A stretch of 64,000 nucleotides of DNA from Dyella_A sp050749815 (GCF_050749815.1 NZ_CP192735.1:2232001-2296000); one strand, 5' to 3'; shown: positions 15,330 through 23,988, numbered from the stretch's first letter. Numbers and translations: made by a program. Notes: generated by a model not told the origin, from the letters alone.

Positions 15330-15830
15330 TCAGGCGGCTTGGGCTGTGGTGGTGGCGGCCATGGCGGCGTGCACGGCGCTGCGGTCGGCGGGGAGGATCA
15401 GCTGGTCGGGATCGAGCACCAGCACCATGCGTTCGCCGGCGGCGGCGCCCTTGAGCCAGGCGAGTTCGGCGCGGGCGTCGGGTTCGTCGCTCGCAGTCGC
15501 CGGCTCATCGGGCAGGCCCAGGTCGACGACTTCGGCGACCGCGTCGGCGAGCATCGCCAGGCGCTGGCCGGCCCGCTCCAGCACCACCGTCACCGACGGT
15601 CCGCCGGCGACCTGCACGGGCAGGCCGATGCGCCGGCGCAGATCCACCAGCGGCGTGGGTCCAAGCGCGTGTTCAAGCCGGCCCACCACGTAGCCCGGCA
15701 CCTCGCGCAGCGGCTGCACGGCGCCGCTGACGCGGATGTCCTTCACCGCGCCGAGGGTGATCGCATAGAGATCCTCGCCGAGCAAAAAGGTGAGGTAGTG
15801 CGACTGCAGGGAAGCGTAAGCGTCGGTCAT
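15330..15830 (-). CDS. CheW-like coupling protein, divergent
   Basis: 166 aa CheW-fold protein (YLTFLLGEDLYAITLGAVKD; PTPLVDLRRRIGL; MVLVLDPDQLI). The NLRG signature of canonical CheW is replaced by GRLEHALGPTPLVDLR, and there is an insertion with LPDEPATASDEPDARAELAW. It may couple a different receptor subset or act as a competitive adaptor. It lies directly downstream of the Cache MCP. Confidence 0.82.
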   Translation of the reverse strand: MTDAYASLQSHYLTFLLGEDLYAITLGAVKDIRVSGAVQPLREVPGYVVGRLEHALGPTPLVDLRRRIGLPVQVAGGPSVTVVLERAGQRLAMLADAVAEVVDLGLPDEPATASDEPDARAELAWLKGAAAGERMVLVLDPDQLILPADRSAVHAAMAATTTAQAA

Positions 15831-15921
15831 GGCGTCGTCGGGTCCTGTGACGTGGAACGGAGCGCGTAGGCGCTCCGCAGACTGGCCCCGCCGACGCCAT
15901 GCCGGCGGGGCTGCGGTGGGT

Positions 15922-17613
15922 TTAGAACTCCTGCCAGGCGCCGGCTGCCACCGGCTGCATCGCCGGGGCGCGGGCGGCGACCGGCGCGCGCACCACCCGC
16001 GCGGCAGGCGCGGTGGCGGGCGCAGGCGCCGCGGCGGACTCGCCTCGCACGCGGAAGTAGCGCATCTGCTCGGCCAGCGCGTCGGCCTGCTCCTGCATGG
16101 CGCGGGCGGCGGCGGACGCTTCCTCCACCAGCGCGGCGTTCTGCTGGGTGACCTCGTCCATCTGGGTGACGGCGTGGTTCACCTGGTCGATGCCGGAGGA
16201 CTGCTCGTGCGCGGCCGCGGCGATCTCGGCCACGATGTCGGTAACGCGCTTGACGCTGCCGATGATCTCGCCGAGCGCGGCGGAGGATTCGTCCACCAGC
16301 GCGCTGCCGGCCTGCACCTTGTCCACCGTGGTGTTGATCAGCACCTTGATGTCCTTGGCCGCCGCGGCACTGCGCTGGGCCAGGTTGCGCACCTCGGTGG
16401 CGACCACGGCGAAGCCGCGGCCCTGCTCGCCGGCACGGGCCGCTTCCACCGCGGCGTTCAGCGCCAGCAGGTTGGTCTGGAAGGCGACCTCGTCGATCAG
16501 CTGCACGATGTCGGTGATCTGCCGGCTGGCCGCCTCGATCTCGCGCATCGCACCGCTGGCGCGCGAGGCCACGTCACCGCCGCGTTCGGCCTGCACCCGC
16601 GCGCTGGCGGCGAGCTGGTTGGCGTGGCTGGCGTTCTCGGCGCTCTGCTTCACGGTGGAGGTCATCTCCTCCATTGAGGCAGCGGTTTCCTCCAGCGAGG
16701 AGGCCTGCTCCTGCGTGCGCTGGCTCAGGTCGTCGTTGCCGCTGGCGATCTGCCGCGCGGCAGTGGATACCACCTGCGATCCGCGCTGCACCTCGTGCAC
16801 GATGCCGGTGAGCTTGTCGCGCATGCGCTGCAGCGCGCCGAGCAGGCTGGCCGGGGCGAACTCGGGCTCGCCGGCGGGCTTCTGCAGATCGCCGTCGGCG
16901 ATGCGCGCGGCCATGGCGACGGCAAACGACGGCTCGCCGCCGATGCCCAGCCGGATCGAGCGCATCGACTGCCACACCACCAGGATCACCAGCAGGCCGA
17001 TCAGGCCGGCGCGCAGCAGCTGGGCCAGCAGGTTATGGCGATACGCCGCGTTGATGTTGGTGTAGTACGCACCGGTGCCGAAATGCAGGTCCCACGGCTT
17101 GTACCAGGCCGTATAGCTGATCTTCGGCGCCTGCTCCTTGCTGTCCGGCAGCGGCCACATGTATTCGGTGACTCCGGCGCCTGCCTCCTTGTCGGTAGCC
17201 AGCATCGCCTGGAACAGCTTCTTGCCGTTGGGGTCGGCCTTCTCGCCGACGTTGGTGTTCACCAGCGCCGGAGAGATGGGATGCATGCGCATGACCAGGC
17301 CCGAATCGAACGCGAACAGGTAGCCGGTGCCGTGGTCCCAGCGCATGGACTGGATCGCCGCCAGCGCACGCTTGCGCGCCTCGGCGTCGTCGAACTCGCC
17401 AGCCTTGGCGCGCTGTTCGAAGCTGTCGGCAATCGCCACGGCACTGGCCACGTGGTTGGCCAGGTCGGTGGTGAGCGTGGCCATCTGCTGCTTGCGGGTT
17501 TCCACCGCGCTGACCACGGTAAGCGCGGCCAGGCCAGCGATGACGAGCACGATAACCAGCCACACGCGGGCTTGCAGGCTGAGGCGGTCGAGTATTTGAG
17601 CGGGGGTACGCAT
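15922..17613 (-). CDS. Methyl-accepting chemotaxis protein with single Cache (sCache_2) sensor
   Basis: 563 aa. TM1 lies at about residues 16-38. The periplasmic single Cache domain contains YLFAFDSGLVMRMHPISPAL and the closing WDLHFGTGAYYTNIN, as in small-organic-acid receptors. TM2 is near residue 205, followed by a HAMP-like segment and signalling helices with tip EVAFQTNLLALNAAVEAARA. The C-terminal GAWQEF fits the CheR/CheB tether peptide. The ligand class (carboxylates) is only a family tendency. Confidence 0.93.
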   Translation of the reverse strand: MRTPAQILDRLSLQARVWLVIVLVIAGLAALTVVSAVETRKQQMATLTTDLANHVASAVAIADSFEQRAKAGEFDDAEARKRALAAIQSMRWDHGTGYLFAFDSGLVMRMHPISPALVNTNVGEKADPNGKKLFQAMLATDKEAGAGVTEYMWPLPDSKEQAPKISYTAWYKPWDLHFGTGAYYTNINAAYRHNLLAQLLRAGLIGLLVILVVWQSMRSIRLGIGGEPSFAVAMAARIADGDLQKPAGEPEFAPASLLGALQRMRDKLTGIVHEVQRGSQVVSTAARQIASGNDDLSQRTQEQASSLEETAASMEEMTSTVKQSAENASHANQLAASARVQAERGGDVASRASGAMREIEAASRQITDIVQLIDEVAFQTNLLALNAAVEAARAGEQGRGFAVVATEVRNLAQRSAAAAKDIKVLINTTVDKVQAGSALVDESSAALGEIIGSVKRVTDIVAEIAAAAHEQSSGIDQVNHAVTQMDEVTQQNAALVEEASAAARAMQEQADALAEQMRYFRVRGESAAAPAPATAPAARVVRAPVAARAPAMQPVAAGAWQEF

Positions 17614-17780
17614 GGCGGTTTACCAGAGTGAATGAAAGTCGGGCGTGCGACGCATGCCCATGGAAGGTCCCTGCACTTGCCGGTCCGGCGTTCCAGCCGG
17701 CTGTCGCGCCGATCCCGGCGCCACAGACTTCCCCCATTCAACCGGCGCGCCCCCGCGCCGCTTTCCTGCTATCGAGCCAC

Positions 17781-19772
17781 TCAGGCGGCCTTGCGGCGTG
17801 CCTGCATGCGCACCAGACCGGCGATGTCGACGATCAGCGCCACCGAGCCATCGGCCAGGATGGTCGCGCCGGATACGCCGGACACGCGGCGGTAGTTCGC
17901 CTCCAGCGACTTCACCACCGCCTGCTGCTGGCCGACCAGGCCGTCGACGAACAGGCCCACGCGGGTGCCATCGCCCTCGACCACAATCATCAGGCCGTCT
18001 TCGATGGCGTGTTTCGCGCCCTCGCAACCGAACACCTCGTGCAGGCGGATCACCGGCAGGTACTCGCCGCGGAACTTGAACAGCTCGCCACCGCCGACCA
18101 CGCTGCGCACCGACTCTGCCTTCAGCTGCACCGATTCGACGATCGACACCAGCGGCACGATGTAGCACTCCTCGCCCACCGCGGCGGTGAGGCCGTCGAT
18201 GATGGCGAGAGTGAGCGGCAGCACGATGGTGAACACACTGCCCTTGCCCGGGGTGGAACGGATGGTCACCGTGCCGCCCAAATCGGCCACGTTGCGGCGG
18301 ACCACGTCCATGCCCACGCCGCGTCCGGAGAGGTCGGTGGTGACCGCGGCGGTGGAGAACCCGGGCTGAAAGATCAGCTCGGCCACCGCTTCGTCACTCA
18401 TACCCTCACCGGAGGAAATCAGTCCGCGCTGGATCGCCTTGGCGACGATCGCTTCGCGATTGAGGCCGGCGCCGTCGTCGGCCACTTCCACCACGATGGA
18501 GCCACCGCGGTGGAATGCCTCCAGCCGCAGCGTGCCCTGCTCCAGCTTGCCGGCCGCGCGACGCTTGTCGGGCATTTCCAGGCCGTGGTCGATGGCGTTG
18601 CGCACCAGGTGCACCAGCGGGTCGCCGATCTTTTCCAGCACCGTCTTGTCCAGCTCGGTGTGCTCGCCGTGCATGTCCAGACGAACGTTCTTGCCCAGCT
18701 TGCCGCTGAGGTCGCGCACCAGCCGCGGGAAGCGGTTGAACACCGAGCCGATCGGCAGCATGCGAATGCCCATCACGCTTTCCTGCAGCTCGCGCGTGTG
18801 GCGCGCCAGCTGGGTCAGGCCTTCCTGCAGCAGGGCGAGCTTGTTGATGTCGAAGCTCTCGCGGAACTGGTCGAGCATCGACTGGGTGATCACCAGCTCG
18901 CCGACCAGGTCGATCAGGCTGTCGATCTTGTCGATCGACACGCGCACCGAACTGGATTCGGCATTGGCCACCGGCGCCGACTCGCGCGCCGCGCGGGCCG
19001 TGGCCGCATCGGTGACGGTGGCCCGGCCTGGTTCGGATTTTGGCGCTTCGGCGGCGGCCGGCGGGGCCACCACGTGCAGCGGCTCGATGGCGAGGTCGCA
19101 CTCGTCCTCCACCCAGTCGAACACGCTCTTGATCGCCTCGCGCGTCACCTGCCCGCGCAGCTCCATGGTCCAGCCGATGTGGCACTGCGAAACATCCAGC
19201 GCATCGAGCACCGGCAGCTTGTCCAGCTCGGCCGTGACGGTGAGCTCGCCCAACGCCTTGAGCTCGCGCAGCAGGCGCAGCGGATCGTTGCCGCTGGCGG
19301 CCATACCCGAATGCGGACGGAAGGTGATCTTCCACGCATCGGCGTGGTCGCGGGCGCGGCGCGCCTTGACCTGGGTCTCGGCCGCACGGCCCATTACCGC
19401 GGCCAGCTCGCCGCGCAGGCCTTCGGCCACCTCGTCGTTCAACGGTTGGCCGGCCTGGGCGCGGGCGAACATGCCGCGCAGGCAGTCCACCGTGCGCAGC
19501 AACAGCTCGATGATCGGCTTGTCGATGGCCCGGCGGCCGTCGCGCAGCTCATCGAGCAGCGACTCGGCCTCGTGGGTGAAGGCGGCCATTTCGGGAAAGC
19601 CGAACGTGGCCGCACCGCCCTTGATCGAGTGGGCAGCGCGGAAGATGGTGTGCACCAGCTCCTTGTCGCCGCCCTCGTCCAGCGCCAGCAGCGCCGTTTC
19701 CATGTTGTCGAGTCCTTCCAGGCTCTCCTCGAAGAACACCTGGTGGAACTGCGCCATGCTGACGTTGGCCAT
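17781..19772 (-). CDS. cheA: Chemotaxis histidine kinase CheA (system with MCPs and CheR/CheB/CheD)
   Basis: 663 aa. P1 has the phosphorylated His48 in FRAAHSIKGGAATFGF. A P2-like domain at about residues 145-235 (DAWKITFRPHSG to EDECDLAIEPLHV) should bind CheY/CheB. P3 starts near VSIDKIDSLIDLVGELV. The P4 kinase has HLVRNAIDHGLE (N box), VADDGAGLN (G1) and GRGVGMDVV (G2). P5 is CheW-like. It autophosphorylates in response to receptors and feeds the CheY just upstream and CheB downstream. Confidence 0.95.
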   Translation of the reverse strand: MANVSMAQFHQVFFEESLEGLDNMETALLALDEGGDKELVHTIFRAAHSIKGGAATFGFPEMAAFTHEAESLLDELRDGRRAIDKPIIELLLRTVDCLRGMFARAQAGQPLNDEVAEGLRGELAAVMGRAAETQVKARRARDHADAWKITFRPHSGMAASGNDPLRLLRELKALGELTVTAELDKLPVLDALDVSQCHIGWTMELRGQVTREAIKSVFDWVEDECDLAIEPLHVVAPPAAAEAPKSEPGRATVTDAATARAARESAPVANAESSSVRVSIDKIDSLIDLVGELVITQSMLDQFRESFDINKLALLQEGLTQLARHTRELQESVMGIRMLPIGSVFNRFPRLVRDLSGKLGKNVRLDMHGEHTELDKTVLEKIGDPLVHLVRNAIDHGLEMPDKRRAAGKLEQGTLRLEAFHRGGSIVVEVADDGAGLNREAIVAKAIQRGLISSGEGMSDEAVAELIFQPGFSTAAVTTDLSGRGVGMDVVRRNVADLGGTVTIRSTPGKGSVFTIVLPLTLAIIDGLTAAVGEECYIVPLVSIVESVQLKAESVRSVVGGGELFKFRGEYLPVIRLHEVFGCEGAKHAIEDGLMIVVEGDGTRVGLFVDGLVGQQQAVVKSLEANYRRVSGVSGATILADGSVALIVDIAGLVRMQARRKAA

Positions 19773-19789
19773 GACTGCTTCTCTCCGGC

Positions 19790-20152
19790 TTAGCCGAGCA
19801 CGCGGTTGACGGTGGCCAGCAGCTGTTCGGGATCGAACGGCTTGACCAGCCAGCCGGTGGCGCCGGCGGCCTTGCCTTCCATCTTCTTGTCGGTGTGCGA
19901 CTCGGTGGTCAGCATGAGAATCGGCACGCCCTTGTATTCGGGCAGCGTGCGCAGCTCGCGCACCATCGAGATGCCGTCCATCACCGGCATGTTCACGTCG
20001 GCCAGCACCAGGTCGTAGCGACCGCCGCGGGCCTGGTCCAGCGCCAGCTGGCCGTTCTCCGCCTCGCTCACCTCATGGCCGGCACCGCGCAGGGTGAAGG
20101 CCACCATGCCGCGCATCGACGCCGAATCGTCCACCGCAAGAATCTTTGCCAT
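19790..20152 (-). CDS. cheY: CheY-type single-domain response regulator
   Basis: 120 aa receiver domain only. Acidic pocket AVDDSASMR, phosphoacceptor Asp in LVLADVNMPVMDG, then TTES and VKPFD. Start ATG 20152 gives a normal receiver start (MAKILAVDDS); the upstream in-frame ATG would add 17 unrelated residues. It is probably a phosphate sink or output for the adjacent CheA. A second CheY, closer to the flagellar-motor type, lies at 31233-31628. Confidence 0.92.
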   Translation of the reverse strand: MAKILAVDDSASMRGMVAFTLRGAGHEVSEAENGQLALDQARGGRYDLVLADVNMPVMDGISMVRELRTLPEYKGVPILMLTTESHTDKKMEGKAAGATGWLVKPFDPEQLLATVNRVLG

Positions 20153-20165
20153 CTTCCACCTCGTT

Positions 20166-20489
20166 TCAGGCCGGCATGGGTGCCGGCAGATCCAGTTCGC
20201 CATCCAGCCCGAGCAGGCTGGACGCCTCGCGCAACACGTCGCTGGCGGCGCTCCAGGTCACCGCGCAGGCGCCTGCCGCAGCCGCGTGGCGAAACGCCAC
20301 CAGCAGCTGCATGGCCGCGCCGTCGACCTTCTCCACGGCCGCGGCATCGAGCACGGCAGCAGGGCCGCCGACGGCTTCGCGCAACTGCGGCGCCAGCGCA
20401 TCGAGCGCGCCCAGGCGGCAATCCGCCGGCAAAACGATGGGCGCCGCGGCGGTGTCCTGCCGGCCCTTCGATGATCCCTTGCTGCCCAT
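20166..20489 (-). CDS. STAS-domain protein heading the chemotaxis operon
   Basis: 107 aa STAS domain (VLPADCRLGALDALAPQL; VLDAAAVEKVDGAAMQLL). At the loop where phosphorylatable STAS proteins carry Ser/Thr after Asp, this one has DGAAMQLL, so it probably is not controlled by phosphorylation there. It is the first gene after the sigma-28 promoter. STAS proteins in this position occur in related chemotaxis operons; its role is unknown. Confidence 0.8.
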   Translation of the reverse strand: MGSKGSSKGRQDTAAAPIVLPADCRLGALDALAPQLREAVGGPAAVLDAAAVEKVDGAAMQLLVAFRHAAAAGACAVTWSAASDVLREASSLLGLDGELDLPAPMPA

Positions 20490-20534
20490 GCGCTTGCCCC
20501 GTGGCCATACCGGCCGTGATTTCGTTCGGAGGCT

Positions 20535-20561
20535 TTATCGGCGGGGGCGGCGTGCGCTTTA
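20535..20561 (-). promoter_or_regulatory. Sigma-28 (FliA) promoter of the chemotaxis operon
   Basis: Read on the minus strand: TAAAGCGC, 11 bases, GCCGATAA. The -10 element is a perfect match to the FliA consensus, the -35 core TAAAG is perfect, and the spacing is exact. It lies 46 bases upstream of the STAS start and drives the operon running leftward to 8065. The cognate fliA is at 31709-32443. Confidence 0.88.
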
Positions 20562-20715
20562 GGGGCGATCGAAGTCGCCGACCGAAGGCACCGCGCAATG
20601 CCGGCGGAACCGGGGCGAACGGCCTGGCGGCGGCTGGCGCAGGCATTGTCGCGGGGTCGGGTGGATGACCGGCGCTCCCGTTTCAACCCGGGTTACCGGC
20701 CTCGTCGGCATTCGC

Positions 20716-20742
20716 TAAAGTTCCCCCGCGCGCGGCCGTTAG
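20716..20742 (+). promoter_or_regulatory. Sigma-28-like promoter of the fliK/fhlB pair
   Basis: TAAAGTTC, 11 bases, GCCGTTAG. The -35 is a near-perfect FliA element; the -10 keeps GCCG and TA. It points to the start codon at 20802. With the opposite promoter at 20535-20561 it forms a divergent FliA-controlled pair in a 312-bp gene-free region that otherwise shows nothing recognisable. Confidence 0.72.
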
Positions 20743-20801
20743 CCCTCGACAAGTCGTCGTGTATCCGGCACGACCGTCGCCGTGGGGCGAAGGAGCCTCG
20801 C

Positions 20802-22043
20802 ATGATCATCCAACCCACCAGCCTTGCCGCCCTCACCTGGCTCGGCGCCGCGTCCGGCACCACCGCGGAAAGCTGGCGCATCGGCGTGGTGATGTCCGCG
20901 CGCCCGCTCGGCGTCACCGATCAGGGCAAGATGGTGCTGCAGATCGGCGGCATGGCAGTGGAAGCGGAGATGCCCGGCCAGCAAGGCTCCCTGCCCAACC
21001 CGCAGAACACGTACAACCCCCTGCCTGGTGGCCAGGCCGCCGCCGCGCTGCCGGCGCAGTTCCAGGTGCGCGTGCTCAGCCTGGGCACCCAGCCCACGCT
21101 GGAAGTGATGCTGCCGCACGCCAGCGAGTCGATAGCGCAGGTGGCGCTGCGCGAACGCCTGCCGCAGCAGGACGGCTTCGCCCCGCTGCTCGCCACCGTG
21201 CAGGCCCTGGCCCAACGGCCGGTGATGCGCCAGCTTCCCGCCGCGCTGCGCCCGGTGCTGGCGCAACTGGAACAGGCCATGCGCACGCCCGCCGACATCA
21301 CCACCGGCGCCGGCCTGCGCGAGGCGATCCAGCGCAGCGGGCTGTTCATGGAATCGAGCCTGGCGCAAAACCCGCTGCTCGCCGCCGGCGTGGGCGAGGA
21401 CGACTGGAAAGCCGTGCTGCTCAAGCTCTCCAACCTGCTCGACAGTTACGCGCCGCCGCGCGGCAGCCCGCTCAACCCCGGCGCCGCCGGCAGCGGCAAC
21501 GAAACCGCGCCGCCCCTGCTGCAACGCGGCCTGCAGGCGCAGGCCCGCGCCGCCGGTACCGCCGCCACCCTTGCTGCGCTCGCCGCCGAAGACGACACCG
21601 CGCCCCTGCTCGGCCAACTGCACACCGCCGTGCGCGCCGCCCTGGCGCGGGTGGAAGTGGCCCAACTGGAAGCGAGCACCGTGCCGGCCTGGATCACCGA
21701 GATTCCCATCAAGGGCCGCGACGGCCAAGACGTGCTGCAGTTGCAGCTGGACTACCCCGCCGACGCCGGTCCGGATGCGCCGCGCCAATGGACGCTTGGC
21801 TTCGCGATTGACCTTCCTACGCTCGGCCCGGTGCAGGGCGAGCTGCAGCTGCACGATCTGCGGCTGTCGGTGCGGCTGTGGGCCGAACGCGCCAGCACCA
21901 CCGAGCGCCTGGAGCAGCAGTTCACCGCCCTGCGCCAGCGCCTTGCCGCCTGCGGCCTGCTGCTGGATCAGCTCACCTGCCAGACCGGCCTGCCGCGCGC
22001 GCACGGTCGCCACAGCGCCCACCTGCTCAAGGCCACCGCATGA
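20802..22043 (+). CDS. Flagellar hook-length control protein FliK-like
   Basis: 413 aa. The C-terminal 100 or so residues form a FliK C-terminal (Flg_hook) domain (VLQLQLDYPADAGPDAPRQW; LHDLRLSVRLWAE). The N-terminal two thirds are Ala/Gln/Pro-rich with low complexity, as in FliK rulers. AAGGAG precedes ATG 20802. It overlaps the fhlB-like gene (ATGA). Whether it is the main hook ruler or a paralog is open, since a further fliK normally sits near fliL, outside this block. Confidence 0.82.
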   Translation: MIIQPTSLAALTWLGAASGTTAESWRIGVVMSARPLGVTDQGKMVLQIGGMAVEAEMPGQQGSLPNPQNTYNPLPGGQAAAALPAQFQVRVLSLGTQPTLEVMLPHASESIAQVALRERLPQQDGFAPLLATVQALAQRPVMRQLPAALRPVLAQLEQAMRTPADITTGAGLREAIQRSGLFMESSLAQNPLLAAGVGEDDWKAVLLKLSNLLDSYAPPRGSPLNPGAAGSGNETAPPLLQRGLQAQARAAGTAATLAALAAEDDTAPLLGQLHTAVRAALARVEVAQLEASTVPAWITEIPIKGRDGQDVLQLQLDYPADAGPDAPRQWTLGFAIDLPTLGPVQGELQLHDLRLSVRLWAERASTTERLEQQFTALRQRLAACGLLLDQLTCQTGLPRAHGRHSAHLLKATA

Positions 22044-22315
22044 CCCAGGCCCTTCCCAACCCCCAGCGCAAGGTGACCTTGAAGCTCACCAGCGGCAGCG
22101 GCGACACCGCCGCCCCCTCCCCGCGCGTGCCCGCCGAAACGCTGGACCTGCTGCTCGCCCGCGCCCGCGACCAGGGCATCCCCCTGCACCCGGACACGCA
22201 GATCGCCAGCCTGCTCGCCGCCCTGCGCCTGCGCGACGACGTGCCCGGCACTCTCTACGCGGCCGCCGCCTCGGTGCTGGCCTGCGTCTACGAAGCCTCC
22301 GGCGAAAAGCTCTAA
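22040..22315 (+). CDS. FhlB-like protein (homolog of FlhB C-terminal domain)
   Basis: 91 aa. The core LLARARDQGIPLHPDTQIASLLAALRL matches the part of FlhB/YscU just after the NPTH autocleavage site, without NPTH itself and without membrane helices. In Salmonella an FhlB homolog can replace the FlhB C-terminal fragment, so this is a likely modulator of export substrate switching. Pairing with a FliK-like protein supports that. Translational overlap with fliK. Confidence 0.83.
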   Translation: MTQALPNPQRKVTLKLTSGSGDTAAPSPRVPAETLDLLLARARDQGIPLHPDTQIASLLAALRLRDDVPGTLYAAAASVLACVYEASGEKL

Positions 22316-22331
22316 ACAACACCGCCGTTGT

Positions 22332-22673
22332 TGTAGGAGCCCGCTCGCGGGCGATGCTCCTGCTCTGATGCCACATCAAAACCAAAAGCATCGCCCGCCA
22401 GCGGGCTCCTACAAAAACCCTCAAAGACTGCGGCCAGCCCCTCGCGCCACCTCACTCCTTATGTAGGAGCCCGCTCGCGGGCGATGCTCCTGCTCTGATG
22501 CCACATCAAAACCAAAAGCGTCGCCCGCCAGCGGGCTCCTACAAAACCCTCAAAGAATGCGGCCATCCCCTCGCGCCACCTCACTCCTCATGTAGGAGCC
22601 CGCTCGCGGGCGATGCCTTTCCGCTCTGGTACCCCATCAAAACCAAAAGCATCGCCCGCCAGCGGGTTCCTAC
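22332..22673. repeat. Tandem array of three REP pairs, about 130-bp period, abutted by an IS
   Basis: Units at 22332-22413, 22462-22543 and 22591-22673. Each has GTAGGAGCCCGCTCGCGGGC, an inner CTGATGCCACATCAAAACC-type spacer (CTGGTACCCCATC in the third), and the complementary arm GCCCGCCAGCGGGC. Linkers between units repeat AAACCCTCAAAGA.TGCGGCCA. The third unit carries GGTTCC instead of GGCTCC, and its final TAC is three bases from the IS target duplication. The array occupies the gap after fhlB. Confidence 0.92.
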
Positions 22674-22718
22674 CGACGTCCCCCCGCGTTGAGTAGCGGG
22701 ACGGTTTAGAGTCCGGAA

Positions 22719-23513
22719 TTACTTTAACTGCTTCGCGTAGGCGGCGGGTGTCAGCCCGCCCAACGCCTTCTTCGGTCGCTCCTCGTTGTATTCCCGCCGC
22801 CAGCGTTCGATCTCGGTGCGGGCGTGCAGCAGGCTGGGAAACCAGTGTTCGTTGAGGCATTCGTCGCGCAGACGTCCGTTGAACGATTCGATGTAGGCGT
22901 TCTGGTTCGGCTTGCCTGGTTCGATCAGGCGCAGTTGCACGCCGCGCTCGTGCGCCCAGGCGACCATCGCCTTGCCGCAGAACTCCTTGCCGTTGTCGGT
23001 GCGGATGGTCTTGGGCAGGCCGCGAATGACGCCCAGGCGATCCAGCACACGCGTCACGTCGATCCCGGAGATGGCTCGTTCGACTTCGATGCCCACCGAC
23101 TCATGCGTGGCGTCGTCGACGATGGTCAGGCACTTGAGGACGCGGGCGTCGGCGGTGCGATCGAACACGAAATCCATCGACCACACCTCGTTGGGCGCCG
23201 ATGGACGACACAGTGGCTGCCGCTCGCTCACCGGCACCTTCTTCCGCTTGCGCCGGCGTACCTGCAACCGTTCCTCCCGATACAACCGCTCCACACGCTT
23301 GTAGTTCACCGGCTCGCCGCCCTCCTGCCGAAGCTTCAGGTGGATCATCCCCACGCCGTAGCGCTTGTGCCGCTGCGCCAGCTCCACGATCCGCCGTCGC
23401 AGCGCCACGTTGCGGTCTGGCTGCGCCTGATACCGGTACGCGCTGGCGCTCATGCCCACCACGCGCAGCGCGCACCGCTCGCTCAACCCCTTGTCGATCA
23501 TCTGGCGCACCAA
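22719..23513 (-). CDS. IS3-family transposase OrfB (DDE catalytic domain)
   Basis: 264 aa in the unfused frame. HTH_21 N-terminal part (SERCALRVVGMSASAYRY), then the rve integrase core with catalytic Asp in WSMDFVFD, Asp in IRTDNGKEF and Glu in NAYIESFNG. Normally made as an OrfAB fusion by -1 frameshifting; the listed start is the first Met-like codon of the frame, not necessarily a true start. Confidence 0.92.
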   Translation of the reverse strand: MVRQMIDKGLSERCALRVVGMSASAYRYQAQPDRNVALRRRIVELAQRHKRYGVGMIHLKLRQEGGEPVNYKRVERLYREERLQVRRRKRKKVPVSERQPLCRPSAPNEVWSMDFVFDRTADARVLKCLTIVDDATHESVGIEVERAISGIDVTRVLDRLGVIRGLPKTIRTDNGKEFCGKAMVAWAHERGVQLRLIEPGKPNQNAYIESFNGRLRDECLNEHWFPSLLHARTEIERWRREYNEERPKKALGGLTPAAYAKQLK

Positions 23514-23533
23514 CGCTCGCCGGGCCGGTGCGC

Positions 23534-23803
23534 CTACGGTTTTTTTCGCAGGACGTCCTTGATCACCTCGTTCTCAAGCATCTGCTCGGCCAGCAGCTTC
23601 TTCAGCCGCGTGTTCTCCGTCTCCAGCTCCTTCAGGCGCTTGGCGTCCGGCACGCTCATGCCGCCGAACTTGCTGCGCCACAGGTAGTAGGAGGCCTCGC
23701 TGAAGCCGTGTTTGCGGCACAGCTCCTTGATCGGCAAGCCGGCATCCGCCTCACGCAGGAAGCCGATGATCTGTTCCTCGGAAAAGCGCTTCTTCACGTC
23801 CAA
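23534..23803 (-). CDS. IS3-family transposase OrfA (helix-turn-helix)
   Basis: 89 aa. HTH domain (EEQIIGFLREADAGLPIKEL; YYLWRSKFGG) followed by a leucine-zipper-like coiled coil (LKELETENTRLKKLLAEQML) used for multimerisation. The start MDVKKRFSEEQ is typical of IS407-like OrfA. The gene ends just after the A7 frameshift run. Confidence 0.92.
   Translation of the reverse strand: MDVKKRFSEEQIIGFLREADAGLPIKELCRKHGFSEASYYLWRSKFGGMSVPDAKRLKELETENTRLKKLLAEQMLENEVIKDVLRKKP
23540..23546 (-). other. A7 slippery site for -1 frameshift between orfA and orfB
   Basis: Seven A residues on the coding (minus) strand at the end of orfA. A -1 slip here joins KDVLRKK to the orfB frame (TVGAPARR), giving the OrfAB transposase expected of IS3 elements. 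Confidence 0.75.
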
Positions 23804-23957
23804 TCTCCTTCGGTTGGGGGATTGGACTCCAAACGGCAGTGCTACTCAAAACCGGGGGGACGTCGCTTCCCCGCGAACTCGTCCGCTTGCCTTGACTCCC
23901 CTCCACCGCGGTAGCAGACTCGATCGTAAGGAGCGTAGAAACTCCTCGAACAGCGGT

Positions 23958-23988
23958 AACCACCTCCGTCAAACCGGTGGTTTTTTTT
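23958..23988 (+). terminator. Rho-independent terminator-like hairpin beyond the IS
   Basis: AACCACC (23958-23964) pairs with GGTGGTT (23976-23982) and is followed by a run of T. There is no gene immediately upstream on the plus strand after the IS, so it may belong to a gene that the IS or a rearrangement removed. The rest of 23864-24155 shows nothing recognisable. Confidence 0.65.

Larger units (their letters stand above)
22680..23859 (-). mobile_element. Insertion sequence, IS3 family, IS407-type, complete (1180 bp)
   Basis: Bounded by imperfect terminal inverted repeats beginning CCCCCCG (left: CCCCCCGCG-TTGAGTAG; right complement: CCCCCCGGTTTTGAGTAG, both continuing to GAGTCC). It is flanked by a 4-bp direct repeat ACGT (22676-22679 and 23860-23863), the target duplication size of the IS407 group. 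It contains orfA and orfB in different frames with an A7 slippery run between them. All parts look intact, so the element may be active. Confidence 0.92.

Noticed and set aside
17628..19793. 721-codon open frame antisense to cheA
   Set aside because: Low-complexity His/Gln/Arg-rich translation with no domain; CheA motifs are intact on the minus strand.
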